This document shows positions 1 to 8,131 of a stretch of 49,786 nucleotides of DNA, piece after piece; within the stretch, counting starts at the first letter, position 1; the number at the start of each line of letters is the position of its first letter. The stretch lies in contig DJVQ01000031.1 in NCBI GenBank assembly GCA_002441265.1, positions 1-49,786 of the forward strand. Direction: 5' to 3'. A model generated the notes under the pieces. The model ran no database searches and was not told the DNA's origin. It was given only the letters and a program-made list of their open reading frames with translations. The DNA is from Syntrophaceae bacterium UBA6252 (lineage in GTDB: Bacteria > Desulfobacterota > Syntrophia > Syntrophales > UBA6807). Position numbers and translations under genes: made by a program.

Positions 1-20
1 CCTTTTTACGACTTCGTCAA
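1..20 (+). repeat. Right end of dispersed repeat (copy A, cut by window edge)
   Basis: The first bases, CTTTTTACGACTTCGTCA, match the right-hand end of the intergenic repeat seen complete at 33843-34005 and 48670-48833. The rest of the copy would lie outside the window. A small hairpin (ACACCGG / CCGGTGT, 50-69) follows it and precedes cfa. Confidence 0.6.
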
Positions 21-144
21 ATATGGGGAATCGTTGATGTGGGTTCCGGACACCGGTATTCGCCGGTGTTGCGGCCGGTCGGCTTTCTTTCGGAGCCGTC
101 GTGGGGGGCGCCCGGAATTCCGAATCCATCGAAGAGTGTGTCCT

Positions 145-1257
145 ATGGTGAAAGGAGAAAATTTTTTCAAGGAAGTGCTGTCTTGTGCGGGGGTTACGGT
201 CAACGGGCGGAATTCCTGGGATATCCGGGTGAACGACAACCGTCTGTATGCAAGGGTCCTTCGCGAAAAGAACATGGGGCTCGGAGAAGCCTACATGGAA
301 GGCTGGTGGGACTGCGGGCGGCTGGATGAATTCATCTTCCGCGTGCTCAGGCTCCGGCTCGATGAAATCGTAAAAGGCGGACTGCTTTATCTTCTCCGCT
401 TTCTTCCCTCCCTCCTCTTCAATCTCCAGTCGAAGTCGCGTGCCCGCATGATTGCCGAGCGGCATTACGACCTGGACAACGATCTCTTTGTGTCCTTCCT
501 GGATCCTTACAACCAGTACAGTTGTGCCTATTTCGACGGCACCGAGGACCTCGGGCAGGCGCAGATCAACAAGATGAATCTGATCTGCCGCAAGCTGAAC
601 CTGTCCCCCGGAGACCGGGTCCTCGACATCGGCTGCGGCTGGGGCGGTTTTTCCCGGTATGCCGCCGAGCATTGCGGCTGCTCGGTGACGGGCGTGAACA
701 TTTCCCAGGAACAGCTCCGTTTCGCCGGCGAGTTCTGCAAGGGCCTGCCGGTCACCCTGCTGGACTGCGACTACCGGAAAATCCAGGGTACCTTCAACAA
801 GATCGTTTCCGTCGGCATGTTCGAACACGTGGGACAGAGGAATTACCGGGAATTCATGGAAGTCGTTAACCGGTGCCTCGACGGGGACGGCATCTTCCTT
901 CTCCACACCATCGGAAGCAACGAGTCGTCCGTGAATTGCGACCCCTGGATCAACAAATACATCTTTCCCAACGGGATGCTGCCCAGCGTCGCCCAGATCG
1001 GCCGGGCGTCCGAGGGGCTCCTCAACATGGAAGACTGGCACAATCTCGGTCCCCATTACGACAAGACCCTCATGGCCTGGAACGAGAACTTCCAGAAGGC
1101 GTGGGACCGCCTGAAGGGGAAGTACGACGAGGAATTCAAGCGCATGTGGGAGTATTACCTGCTCTCGTGCGCCGGGGCCTTTCGTGCGCGGAGCATCCAG
1201 GTCTGGCAGGTTGTTTTCACCAAGTCCGGCTCCGTGCAGCCCGCCTGCAGGTTCTGA
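145..1257 (+). CDS. cfa: Cyclopropane-fatty-acyl-phospholipid synthase
   Basis: This enzyme transfers a methylene group from S-adenosylmethionine to the double bond of unsaturated membrane phospholipid acyl chains at the inner face of the membrane. The 370-residue product is close to the length of E. coli Cfa (382). It shows the N-terminal LGEAYMEGWWD region (47-57), the SAM-binding loop VLDIGCGWGG (159-168), VSVGMFEHVG (221-230), and a C-terminal CAGAFRAR segment that holds the family's conserved Cys. An in-frame extension back to 34 has no family similarity. I chose ATG 145 because GAAG lies about 10 bases upstream and the product then begins like the family. The gene stands alone, and a 12-bp-stem hairpin lies downstream. 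Identification is firm. Confidence 0.95.
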   Translation: MVKGENFFKEVLSCAGVTVNGRNSWDIRVNDNRLYARVLREKNMGLGEAYMEGWWDCGRLDEFIFRVLRLRLDEIVKGGLLYLLRFLPSLLFNLQSKSRARMIAERHYDLDNDLFVSFLDPYNQYSCAYFDGTEDLGQAQINKMNLICRKLNLSPGDRVLDIGCGWGGFSRYAAEHCGCSVTGVNISQEQLRFAGEFCKGLPVTLLDCDYRKIQGTFNKIVSVGMFEHVGQRNYREFMEVVNRCLDGDGIFLLHTIGSNESSVNCDPWINKYIFPNGMLPSVAQIGRASEGLLNMEDWHNLGPHYDKTLMAWNENFQKAWDRLKGKYDEEFKRMWEYYLLSCAGAFRARSIQVWQVVFTKSGSVQPACRF

Positions 1258-1320
1258 GAAGACCGGGGGGGAGACGCCCGTGCGCTTCCCGTCACGGGTT
1301 TTCCCCCCGTTGTTCCATCC

Positions 1321-1351
1321 GTCCGCCGGCGGCCCCGGGCCGCCGGCGGAC
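1321..1351 (+). terminator. Hairpin downstream of cfa
   Basis: Two perfect 12-bp arms (GTCCGCCGGCGG and its complement) flank a 7-base loop. It sits 64 bases after the cfa stop. There is no T-tract, so it may be a weak or Rho-assisted terminator or simply an mRNA 3' stabiliser. The rest of 1258-1567 shows only the promoter-like element listed next. Confidence 0.4.
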
Positions 1352-1371
1352 CCTCCCGGGAACGATTCAAA

Positions 1372-1400
1372 TTGACAGAAAGCCGTTCTTCCATTATACC
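1372..1400 (+). promoter_or_regulatory. Putative sigma70-type promoter for potABCD
   Basis: TTGACA (1372-1377), a 17-bp spacer and TATACC (1395-1400). The -35 is perfect and the -10 matches four of six. It lies about 170 bases before potA, leaving a long leader in which I recognise no riboswitch. Confidence 0.45.
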
Positions 1401-1567
1401 GGCCTCTGGGAACGAACAATCTTTCGGGAAAATTTCCGGATGTTCCCGGGGGAAGCACCTTTTTCCCCTTTCCGGGAGGAGTCCGTCCGGACCGGTTCGA
1501 TCCCCCCCCGCCCGTAGGGCGGGGATTCCGGGCTTTCCGCCGATCACCGCATCCTGATTGTCATGCC

Positions 1568-2749
1568 ATGGCCAACGGGGAATTTCTCGAGTTCGAGGAT
1601 GTGTCCAAATATTTCGGCAGGATCCGTGCCGTCGACGGGGTGTCCCTCTCCGTCCGCAAGGGGGAATTCTTTTCCCTGCTCGGACCGAGCGGATGCGGGA
1701 AGACCACGCTTCTGCGCATCCTTGCGGGATTCGAGCGGCCCGACACGGGACGGGTTCTCCTGAACGGCCGGGACATCACCGCCCTTCCCCCCCACGAGCG
1801 GAAAGTCAATACCATCTTCCAGAGTTACGCCCTTTTCCCCCATCTCACCGTCCGGGAAAACATCGCCTTCGGCCTGCGCATCGAGAAAAGGCCGAAAAAG
1901 GAGATCGCCGAAGAGGTGGAACGCATGCTGGTTCTCATCCAGATGGAGGACCAGGCGGAGAAGTATCCCGACAAGATCAGCGGCGGGCAGAAGCAGCGCG
2001 TCGCCATCGCCCGGGCCCTGATCAAGAAACCCCAGGTCCTTCTCCTGGACGAGCCCCTGGCGGCCCTCGACCTGAAGCTCCGGCAGCGGATGCTCATGGA
2101 ACTCGACCTGATCCACGACGAGGTGGGAATCACCTTTCTCTACGTGACCCACGACCAGGGGGAGGCCATGAGCCTGAGCGACCGGATCGCCGTCATGAAC
2201 GGGGGGATCATCGAACAGGTGGGAACCCCCGGTGAGATCTACGAGGCCCCGAGAAGCAGCTTTGTCGCCGCATTCATCGGAGACACGAATTTCTTCGAGG
2301 GCCGCGTGGCCGAGGTGGTGGGCGGGGAATACAGCCGGCTCGTCATCGACGGATTTCCCGAGGTCCTGTGTTTCAACGACAAGCACATCTCCGTGGGTAA
2401 CCCGGTGTATCTCAGCATCCGCCCCGAGAAATTCCACATTTCCCGGGAAAAGCCGGAGACGGGAAACCGGCACAACGTCGTTCAGGCGCGGGTGGAAGAC
2501 GTCATTTACCAGGGCCTGATGACCCGCTACTGGGTCCGGTCCGGGGAGTACCGCATTTCCGTGGCCCGGCAGCACAGCCGGTTTCTCCTGGACGAAACGC
2601 CCATCCGCTGGGATGAGGACGTGTGGATCTCCTGGCACGCCGACGACGGATACATGCTCGAGCGCTACAGCGAGTCCGACGAGAAACTGGTTTCCCTGCC
2701 GCCGGAGAACATCGGGGAAGTCAACGGAGAGGGAAACGGGGCGGCCTGA
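1568..2749 (+). CDS. potA: Spermidine/putrescine ABC transporter, ATP-binding subunit
   Basis: This is the cytoplasmic ATPase that powers polyamine uptake through the PotBC channel. The 393-residue protein has Walker A GPSGCGKTT (39-47), Q-loop Q85, signature ISGGQ (137-141), Walker B LLLDEP (158-163) and H-loop H195. A C-terminal TOBE-type region of about 150 residues is typical of the PotA/FbpC branch. ATG 1568 is the only start that keeps the family N-terminus. The Shine-Dalgarno sequence is poor, so translation may depend on the leader. It is the first gene of potABCD, with a 32-base gap before potB. Substrate preference between spermidine and putrescine cannot be read from the sequence. 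Confidence 0.93.
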   Translation: MANGEFLEFEDVSKYFGRIRAVDGVSLSVRKGEFFSLLGPSGCGKTTLLRILAGFERPDTGRVLLNGRDITALPPHERKVNTIFQSYALFPHLTVRENIAFGLRIEKRPKKEIAEEVERMLVLIQMEDQAEKYPDKISGGQKQRVAIARALIKKPQVLLLDEPLAALDLKLRQRMLMELDLIHDEVGITFLYVTHDQGEAMSLSDRIAVMNGGIIEQVGTPGEIYEAPRSSFVAAFIGDTNFFEGRVAEVVGGEYSRLVIDGFPEVLCFNDKHISVGNPVYLSIRPEKFHISREKPETGNRHNVVQARVEDVIYQGLMTRYWVRSGEYRISVARQHSRFLLDETPIRWDEDVWISWHADDGYMLERYSESDEKLVSLPPENIGEVNGEGNGAA

Positions 2750-2781
2750 GGCCTTCCGCAGGGGTTCGGGGAGATTTGTCG

Positions 2782-3654
2782 ATGAAAAACCGCCGCAGCG
2801 TCCTGGAGATCCTGGTCACCCTGCCCTCGGCGCTTTGGCTTGCGATCTTTTTTCTCGTTCCCACGGTGGTTGTCATGGCCATCGCCTTCAAGCCGACCAA
2901 TCCTTACGGCGGGGTGGGAACAGGCTGGACCGTCGCCACGTGGCTCAGTCTCGGCAACCCGAGCTATCCCGCCATCCTCTGGCGCACGCTGTGGCTTTCC
3001 CTCCTGACGACGGCGGCCTCCATCGTCTTCGCCGTTCCCGTGGGATACTACCTGGCCAGGATCCGGAAACGGTGGCGCCAGTTTCTTCTCCTGCTCATCA
3101 TCGTTCCCTTCTGGACCAGTTTTCTCATCCGCATCTTTGCGTGGAAGGTCCTCCTCCACCCCGACGGGTTCATCAAGAAGGGGCTCGTGTTCCTTCATCT
3201 CGCCGGGGACGGGGCCTCGCTCCTGTACAATCCCTGGGCCGTTCTCCTGGTCATGATCTATTCCTATGTGCCCTTCGCCGTTCTTCCCATCTACGCCGCC
3301 GCGGAACGGTTCGACTTCCAACTCATCGAGGCGGCCCGGGATCTCGGAGCGAAGCAGTGGCAGAGCTTCCTCAAGGTCTTTCTTCCGGGGATCCGGCGGG
3401 GGCTCCTCACCGCCGTCCTCATGGTGTTCATCCCGGCCCTCGGTTCCTACCTCATCCCCGATCTGGTCGGCGGGCCGGACAGCGAGATGATCGGCAACAA
3501 GATCGCCCAGCGGGTGTTCGTGGACCGGAATCTCCCCCACGCGAGCGCCCTGTCCTCGCTTCTCACCCTTGCCGTTCTCCTTCCCATGACCGTGGTTCTC
3601 TTCCTGCCGGGAAGAAGGGGAAGGCCCGATCTCATGGCGGGGGAGGGGAAATGA
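2782..3654 (+). CDS. potB: Polyamine ABC transporter permease
   Basis: This is an inner-membrane permease half of the polyamine transporter (290 residues). The first membrane segment lies at about residues 10-33, and several more follow. The cytoplasmic EAA loop that contacts PotA is visible as LIEAARDLGAKQWQ followed by VFLPGIRRG. ATG 2782 follows GGGGAG at good distance. The 3' end overlaps potC by ATGA, which indicates translational coupling. Order and spacing match potABCD operons in many Proteobacteria. Confidence 0.92.
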   Translation: MKNRRSVLEILVTLPSALWLAIFFLVPTVVVMAIAFKPTNPYGGVGTGWTVATWLSLGNPSYPAILWRTLWLSLLTTAASIVFAVPVGYYLARIRKRWRQFLLLLIIVPFWTSFLIRIFAWKVLLHPDGFIKKGLVFLHLAGDGASLLYNPWAVLLVMIYSYVPFAVLPIYAAAERFDFQLIEAARDLGAKQWQSFLKVFLPGIRRGLLTAVLMVFIPALGSYLIPDLVGGPDSEMIGNKIAQRVFVDRNLPHASALSSLLTLAVLLPMTVVLFLPGRRGRPDLMAGEGK

Positions 3655-4421
3655 AGCGGAGCCGGGTCCCCCTTGTCGCGACGGTCGCCATGCTGGTCTT
3701 CTTCTACCTGCCCATCATGGTGCTCGTCATCAATTCCTTCAACGCCTCCCGGTTCGGAAGCACCTGGGAGGGGTGGTCCCTCCGATGGTATCTCCGGCTC
3801 CTCCACGAGCGGGAGATCTGGTACGCCCTGAAAAACAGCCTCATCATCGCCTTCGGGGCCTCCTTCGTTTCCGTCCTGATCGGGACGGCGGCGGCCTTCG
3901 CCCTGCACCGCTACGCCTCGCGCCTTCAGAAGACCCACTACGCCATGATCTTCGCCCCCCTGGTCATGCCGGAAATCCTCATGGGCATCGGCCTTCTTCT
4001 TTTTTTCGTCGCCCTCGGGGTGAACCTCGGCCTCTTCACCATCTTTCTCGCCCACGTCACCTTCTGCATCAGCTATGTGGCCATGGTCGTCCTGGGAAGG
4101 CTCCAGGATTTCGACTTTTCCATCATCGAGGCCGCCCAGGATCTCGGAGCGAACTGGTGGACCGTCACGTGGCGGGTGCTCGTTCCGCTCCTGATGCCGG
4201 GGATCGTCGCAGGGGGCCTTCTGGCCTTCACCCTCTCCATCGACGATTTCGTCATTACCTTCTTCGTGGCGGGACCGGGTTCGACGACCCTGCCCATCCG
4301 GATCTACAGCATGATCAAGCACGGGTCCCCGCCGCTCATCAACGCGCTTTCCACCATCCTGCTCGTGGTCACGTTCACGGCGGTGTGGTTCAGTCAACGG
4401 CTCATGGAGGATGCGAAATGA
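3651..4421 (+). CDS. potC: Polyamine ABC transporter permease
   Basis: This is the second inner-membrane permease (256 residues), pairing with PotB. A hydrophobic N-terminal segment (about 7-29) and further membrane segments are evident. The EAA motif IIEAAQDLGANWW and VLVPLLMPGI are clear. The start overlaps the potB stop (ATGA) and the stop overlaps the potD start (ATGA), so all three are probably translated in series. Confidence 0.92.
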   Translation: MKRSRVPLVATVAMLVFFYLPIMVLVINSFNASRFGSTWEGWSLRWYLRLLHEREIWYALKNSLIIAFGASFVSVLIGTAAAFALHRYASRLQKTHYAMIFAPLVMPEILMGIGLLLFFVALGVNLGLFTIFLAHVTFCISYVAMVVLGRLQDFDFSIIEAAQDLGANWWTVTWRVLVPLLMPGIVAGGLLAFTLSIDDFVITFFVAGPGSTTLPIRIYSMIKHGSPPLINALSTILLVVTFTAVWFSQRLMEDAK

Positions 4422-5455
4422 AACCTGTCTGGAAGAGTGTTCTTTTTCTCGCGGCCGCCGCCCTGGTTCTCTGCGCCGGCTGCTCCCGGAAGGAAGCGGT
4501 GCTGCACGTCTACACCTGGGCGGATTACATCAAGCCCGAACTGGTCCAACAGTTCGAAAAGGAGAACCGCTGCAGGGTGGTCATCGACACCTTCGATTCC
4601 AACGAGGTCATGTACGCGAAGCTGAAAGCGGGCGCGGCGGGGTACGACATCATCACCCCGAGCAGCTACATGGTGAAGATCATGGACGGCCAAGGCATGC
4701 TCGAGCCCCTGGACCACAGCCTTCTCCCGAATCTCAAGCATGTCGACCGGGATTACCTCCGGTCGGCCCTCGATCCGGAAATGCATCACAGCGTTCCCTA
4801 CATGCTGACGACCACGGTCATCGCGTACCTGAAAAGCCGGGTGCCCGATTTCGAAGCCACCTGGGCCGTGTTCGACCGGGCGGACCTGAAGGGGCGGATG
4901 ACCGTTCTCAACGACATGCGGGAGACCATCGGGGCGGGCCTCAAGTATCTGGGCTACAGCCTGAACACGACGAACGAAAAGGAGCTTGCCGAGGCCCGGG
5001 ACGTGATTCTCCGGTGGAAGAAGAACATCGCCAAGTTCGAGAACGAGCAGTACAAGACCGGCCTCGCCTCGGGAGAGTTCTTCGTCGTTCACGGGTACAG
5101 CGGCGACATCATGCAGGTGGAGGAGTCGAACGAGGACATCGCCTACGCCGTCCCGAAGGAGGGAACCTCCCTTTCCTGCGACGACCTGGTCATTCCCAAG
5201 GGGGTCAGGGAGCGGAAGCTCGCGCACAAGTTCATCAATTTCATCCATGACCCGGCTGTGGCGGCGGAGAACACCGAATTCATCGCCTACCTTTGCCCCA
5301 ACGCGGAAAGTTACGGGAAACTGAGCCCGGAGATCCTGGAAAACCCGGCCATCTTCCTCCCCCAGGAAGTCCGGACGAAGTGCGAGGTCATCGAGGATCT
5401 CGGTGCGGACAACGAAAAATACGTGAAAATCTGGGACGAGATCAAGGCCAACTGA
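4418..5455 (+). CDS. potD: Polyamine-binding lipoprotein
   Basis: This is the extracytoplasmic solute-binding protein that delivers polyamines to PotBC. The 345-residue product begins with a signal peptide ending at Cys22 (VLCAGC), so it is predicted to be a lipoprotein rather than a free periplasmic protein. The mature part starts with LHVYTWADYIKPEL, which is characteristic of PotD/PotF-type proteins. The C-terminal half contains the lobe-2 segments FFVVHGYSGDI and YAVPKEG. It is the last gene of the operon. The terminator just downstream (5484-5505) has its T-run on the minus strand, so it mainly ends the opposing RNA, although its stem could also stop potD transcripts. Confidence 0.92.
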   Translation: MKPVWKSVLFLAAAALVLCAGCSRKEAVLHVYTWADYIKPELVQQFEKENRCRVVIDTFDSNEVMYAKLKAGAAGYDIITPSSYMVKIMDGQGMLEPLDHSLLPNLKHVDRDYLRSALDPEMHHSVPYMLTTTVIAYLKSRVPDFEATWAVFDRADLKGRMTVLNDMRETIGAGLKYLGYSLNTTNEKELAEARDVILRWKKNIAKFENEQYKTGLASGEFFVVHGYSGDIMQVEESNEDIAYAVPKEGTSLSCDDLVIPKGVRERKLAHKFINFIHDPAVAAENTEFIAYLCPNAESYGKLSPEILENPAIFLPQEVRTKCEVIEDLGADNEKYVKIWDEIKAN

Positions 5456-5472
5456 AAGAAAAGCAGGGGGAT

Positions 5473-5505
5473 AAAAAAGGGGTGGGGGAAGCTTTCGCTT
5501 CCCCC
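5473..5505 (-). terminator. Intrinsic terminator of the non-coding RNA
   Basis: On the minus strand a perfect 9-bp stem GGGGGAAGC / GCTTCCCCC with a GAAA loop is followed by ACCCC and TTTTTT. It lies between the convergent RNA and potD. Confidence 0.7.
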
Positions 5506-5719
5506 TTGAGAGGTTTTCGGCCCGAAGGCCTGTTTTGGAGGTTTAAGCCAGAATCGGAGGAGATTCGATTCTTGCCCTCATGTCATGCATGAAACATGCC
5601 ACAGGGGAGGCAAATCTTCGGAAAGCCCTGCGGCCAACGGTTTCCGGATGGTTACCCGCCGGTCTCCCCTCCTGCCGCCCCGGAAGACGGGGCGGGAAAT
5701 GTCGATTCCGGACGGCGCC
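5473..5719 (-). ncRNA. Structured non-coding RNA with a Moco-riboswitch-like core
   Basis: On the minus strand a TATATT -10 (5725-5730) is followed by a run of hairpins. These are CCGCCCCG/CGGGGCGG, an AGGGC..GCCTCCC helix (5629-5605), GAATCG/CGATTC, and GGCC-TTCG-GGCC (UUCG tetraloop). The run ends in GGGGGAAGC-GAAA-GCTTCCCCC, then ACCCC and six T. No convincing ORF covers the region on either strand. The GGCCG, AGGGC, short stem, GCCTCCC arrangement resembles what I recall of the molybdenum/tungsten cofactor aptamer upstream of E. coli moaA. That family assignment is tentative. No gene follows the terminator on this strand (the next is the convergent potD), so it would be a free RNA or an orphan aptamer. 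Confidence 0.5.
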
Positions 5720-5724
5720 CTTTT

Positions 5725-5730
5725 AATATA
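5725..5730 (-). promoter_or_regulatory. -10 element of the non-coding RNA
   Basis: TATATT on the minus strand sits in a locally AT-rich patch (5721-5747) within GC-rich DNA. It is 6-8 bases before the first predicted hairpin. No good -35 is visible at 16-18 bp. I see nothing definable in 5731-5863. Confidence 0.4.
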
Positions 5731-5863
5731 TCTTTTAAAAACAAATACTTGGCACGATGGCGGGGCGATCCGTATAAATCGACAAAAGTGTCGCCCGGTC
5801 CGTGCCGCCGGAAGGGGAGGGGATTGCGGGCGGTTTCCCCTTCCCCGGCGATGGGGAGGCGGT

Positions 5864-6310
5864 TCATGTCCGGTTGAAATAATCGGAGAGAATCTTCCCG
5901 TGATCGAAGGCGAGGAGGGCCGGAAGTTCCCCCTTGCGGAAAATTCCGATGTCGGCGGCGTCGTCGGCCGCCCTCGGCCGTCCCGAAGCGGTTGCCAGGA
6001 AAACGGTGGAAATGGAATGCTGCCGCGGGTCCCGGTCGGGGGAGGAGTATACGCCGAAAAGACCCGTCAGGGTTACCCGGAGGGAGGTTTCCTCCAGGGC
6101 TTCGCGGACGGCCGCCTCTTCCACGGTTTCCCCGTAATCGACGAATCCGCCGGGAAGGGCCCACCCGGGCGGGGGGTTCTTCCTTTTGATGAGCACGATG
6201 CCCCCGCCGGCCGTCTCGATGATCACGTCCACCGTCGGAACGGGGTTTCTGTAAAGGCGGACGGGGTGTCCGCATGCGGGACAGGTAAGAAACGAGGGTG
6301 TTGTTTTCAA
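5864..6310 (-). CDS. Nudix hydrolase with N-terminal zinc-ribbon half
   Basis: Nudix enzymes hydrolyse nucleoside diphosphates linked to other groups, and this architecture is common in ADP-ribose or NADH pyrophosphatase-like proteins. The 148-residue product has a short CPACG knuckle (10-14) and a Nudix box from G55 to L77, with E61, R69-E70 and E73-E74 in place. The usual Gly near the end of the box is Ser76. No ATG precedes the conserved part, so TTG 6310 is the likely start and its Shine-Dalgarno is weak. The gene stands alone, divergent from the PTS operon. Substrate unknown. Confidence 0.8.
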   Translation of the reverse strand: MKTTPSFLTCPACGHPVRLYRNPVPTVDVIIETAGGGIVLIKRKNPPPGWALPGGFVDYGETVEEAAVREALEETSLRVTLTGLFGVYSSPDRDPRQHSISTVFLATASGRPRAADDAADIGIFRKGELPALLAFDHGKILSDYFNRT

Positions 6311-6395
6311 TGAGGAATCCGCCTGTTTTCGGTGAAAATAACCGATCCGGGCGGTTCTGTCAATGAACGGAATCCTTTTCGGTGACCATTCCGTC

Positions 6396-6424
6396 TTGAC
6401 AATTCAAAGGCATTTCATTAGCCT
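6396..6424 (+). promoter_or_regulatory. Putative promoter for the PTS-rimI-pyr operon
   Basis: A perfect TTGACA (6396-6401) is followed at 17 bp by TAGCCT (6419-6424), a poor -10. It is about 30 bases before the IIA start, in the divergent gap with the Nudix gene. Confidence 0.4.
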
Positions 6425-6454
6425 ACGGAACAAATCCCCGACGCGGAGCGAAAC

Positions 6455-6865
6455 ATGATCGGAACACTCGTCATCACCCATGGATGCCTTGCGGAAGAAC
6501 TGATCCGGGCTGCCGAAATGATCAAGGGGGAGCAGAAAGGCATCCTTGCCGTATCCGTCGATGCGACAAAGGGATTGAACGACATCAAGAAGGAAATCAC
6601 CTCGGCCGTCAAGAAAGTGGACCAGGGAATGGGTGTTCTGATCCTGACGGATCTCTTCGGGGGAACCCCTTCCAACATCTCCCTGTCTTTTCTGCAGGAC
6701 AAGAGGATCGAGGTCGTGACGGGCGTGAACCTGCCCATGCTTCTCAAACTGTCCGATCTCCGGGAGGAAACGGATCTCTATCGTTTTGCGGAAACCATCC
6801 GGACTTATGGTATAAAAAACATTCATCTGGCGTCGGAAATCCTCAGCCGCAAGGCGCCGGACTGA
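6455..6865 (+). CDS. PTS mannose-family IIA component
   Basis: IIA of the mannose/sorbose PTS family accepts phosphate from HPr and passes it to IIB. The 136-residue protein is a stand-alone IIA with the phospho-accepting histidine at His9 (VITHGCLAEEL) and the conserved LTDLFGGTPSN segment. ATG 6455 follows GGAG at ideal spacing. It is the first gene of IIA-IIB-IIC. HPr and enzyme I are not in the window. In Desulfobacterota such proteins may be regulatory rather than sugar transporters, which fits the absence of any sugar gene here, but that is inference. Confidence 0.9.
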   Translation: MIGTLVITHGCLAEELIRAAEMIKGEQKGILAVSVDATKGLNDIKKEITSAVKKVDQGMGVLILTDLFGGTPSNISLSFLQDKRIEVVTGVNLPMLLKLSDLREETDLYRFAETIRTYGIKNIHLASEILSRKAPD

Positions 6866-6914
6866 GCACCCGTTCCGTTGCAGCGGTTCGTCATGGTCGG
6901 AAGGATCTTTTTTC

Positions 6915-7415
6915 ATGGGTCAGGTTTTCATCAGGGTGGACAATCGGCTTGTCCATGGTCAGATTCTGGAGGCCTGGGTCCCCTATCTCCAGGCGAACCG
7001 GATCATCGTGGTCAATCGTGACGTCGCCTCCGATCCTTTCCGGGAGTCGGTGATCCGTATGGCCGTTCCCATTCACATGGGTTTCGATGTGTACGATATC
7101 GACGATTTCGTCCGCCATGCCGGTTCCCCCGACACGAACAGCGGGAACACCATCGTCCTGTTCGACAACATCGGGGATGTCCTGGAGGCTTTCCGAAACG
7201 GGTTCCGGTTCAGGAAGCTCAACATCGGAAACGTCTACGATGAAGACGGGAAAATCCGGTGTTCCTCCACGATCATCCTGAACGAGAACGATCTGAACGG
7301 CATTCTTCGTCTCGTCGACGCGGGCGTCGAGGTGGAACTCCGGTGCGTTCCCAGGGACAAGCCCGTCGACTTCGTGGAAATGATGGAGCGAAGAATGTTC
7401 CGCATCGTCAAGTGA
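6915..7415 (+). CDS. PTS mannose/sorbose-family IIB component
   Basis: IIB carries phosphate from IIA to sugar at the IIC/IID channel. The 166-residue product has the typical N-terminus IRVDNRLVHGQI with the phosphorylated histidine at His14, and a normal family length. The start is supported by GGAAGGATC upstream. Its stop overlaps the IIC start by one base. It lies 49 bases after IIA and is clearly in the same transcript. Confidence 0.9.
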   Translation: MGQVFIRVDNRLVHGQILEAWVPYLQANRIIVVNRDVASDPFRESVIRMAVPIHMGFDVYDIDDFVRHAGSPDTNSGNTIVLFDNIGDVLEAFRNGFRFRKLNIGNVYDEDGKIRCSSTIILNENDLNGILRLVDAGVEVELRCVPRDKPVDFVEMMERRMFRIVK

Positions 7416-8131
7416 TGGGCATTTCCCTGGCAAAGACCATCCTTGCGGCCGTACTGGGAGGGACGCTGTGCATGGACCGCGTCTTCCTGCAGGCCATGGT
7501 CTCCCGGCCCGTCGTCGTGGCGCCCGTGGTGGGGTTCGCCCTGGGCGATGTCGCCACCGGCCTGATCATCGGTGCGCTGGTCGAGCTCTTATGGATTGAC
7601 CATCTGCCCGTGGGAGTGTATATCCCCCCCAACGATTCCATCGTGGCGGTCGTCGCCACGGGGAGCACCGTTCTTGCGGGGGAGGAACTCGGCCAGGTGA
7701 CGCGGGAGATGATCGCCCTTGCCGTTCTCCTGCTCCTTCCCCTGGGTCATCTGGCGCAGAGGCTGGACCGATGGATCGCCGTTTCGAACAACGCGCTTTC
7801 CGACCGTGCGGTCCGGATGGCCGAGGCGGGCGACACCCGTGGAATCACGGGGAGCCTGCTCCGCGGTCTTTTGAAAACCCTGGTCTTCCATACCGGCTTC
7901 ATTTTCCTGTTTCTCCTGGCGGGGGAAATCGTTCTGGTGAAGATATACCCGCTTTTCTCCGGCGACGTGCCCATGCGCGGCCTCGGGATTGTCTTCTGGT
8001 CGCTGCCCCTCATCGGCGTGGCCGCCGTCCTGAACACCGTCCGGCAGCGGGGCGTCCTTCCCGTTTTCGCGGGGATCTTTTTCCTGGCGGTGTTTTTCGG
8101 AACACTGTTCCGGATCAGGCCGGTTCCATGA
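7415..8131 (+). CDS. PTS mannose/sorbose-family IIC component
   Basis: This is an integral membrane component of the mannose-family PTS (238 residues). Hydrophobic segments begin at the N-terminus and include VVAPVVGFALGDVATGLIIG and the conserved ELLWIDHLPVG region. Family IIC proteins work with IID, but no IID follows: the next gene is rimI, overlapping by ATGA. ATG 7415 overlaps the IIB stop. A longer in-frame extension to 7259 lies inside IIB and is rejected. Confidence 0.85.
   Translation: MGISLAKTILAAVLGGTLCMDRVFLQAMVSRPVVVAPVVGFALGDVATGLIIGALVELLWIDHLPVGVYIPPNDSIVAVVATGSTVLAGEELGQVTREMIALAVLLLLPLGHLAQRLDRWIAVSNNALSDRAVRMAEAGDTRGITGSLLRGLLKTLVFHTGFIFLFLLAGEIVLVKIYPLFSGDVPMRGLGIVFWSLPLIGVAAVLNTVRQRGVLPVFAGIFFLAVFFGTLFRIRPVP

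Noticed and set aside
1544..2638. Long antisense reading frame over potA
   Set aside because: Shadow of a GC-rich coding gene; no family similarity, no ribosome-binding site, low-complexity Asp/His/Val-rich content.
5473..5719. 6S RNA, RNase P RNA or tmRNA for the structured RNA
   Set aside because: Its ends do not pair into a long 6S-type rod, and the conserved RNase P and tmRNA motifs are missing.
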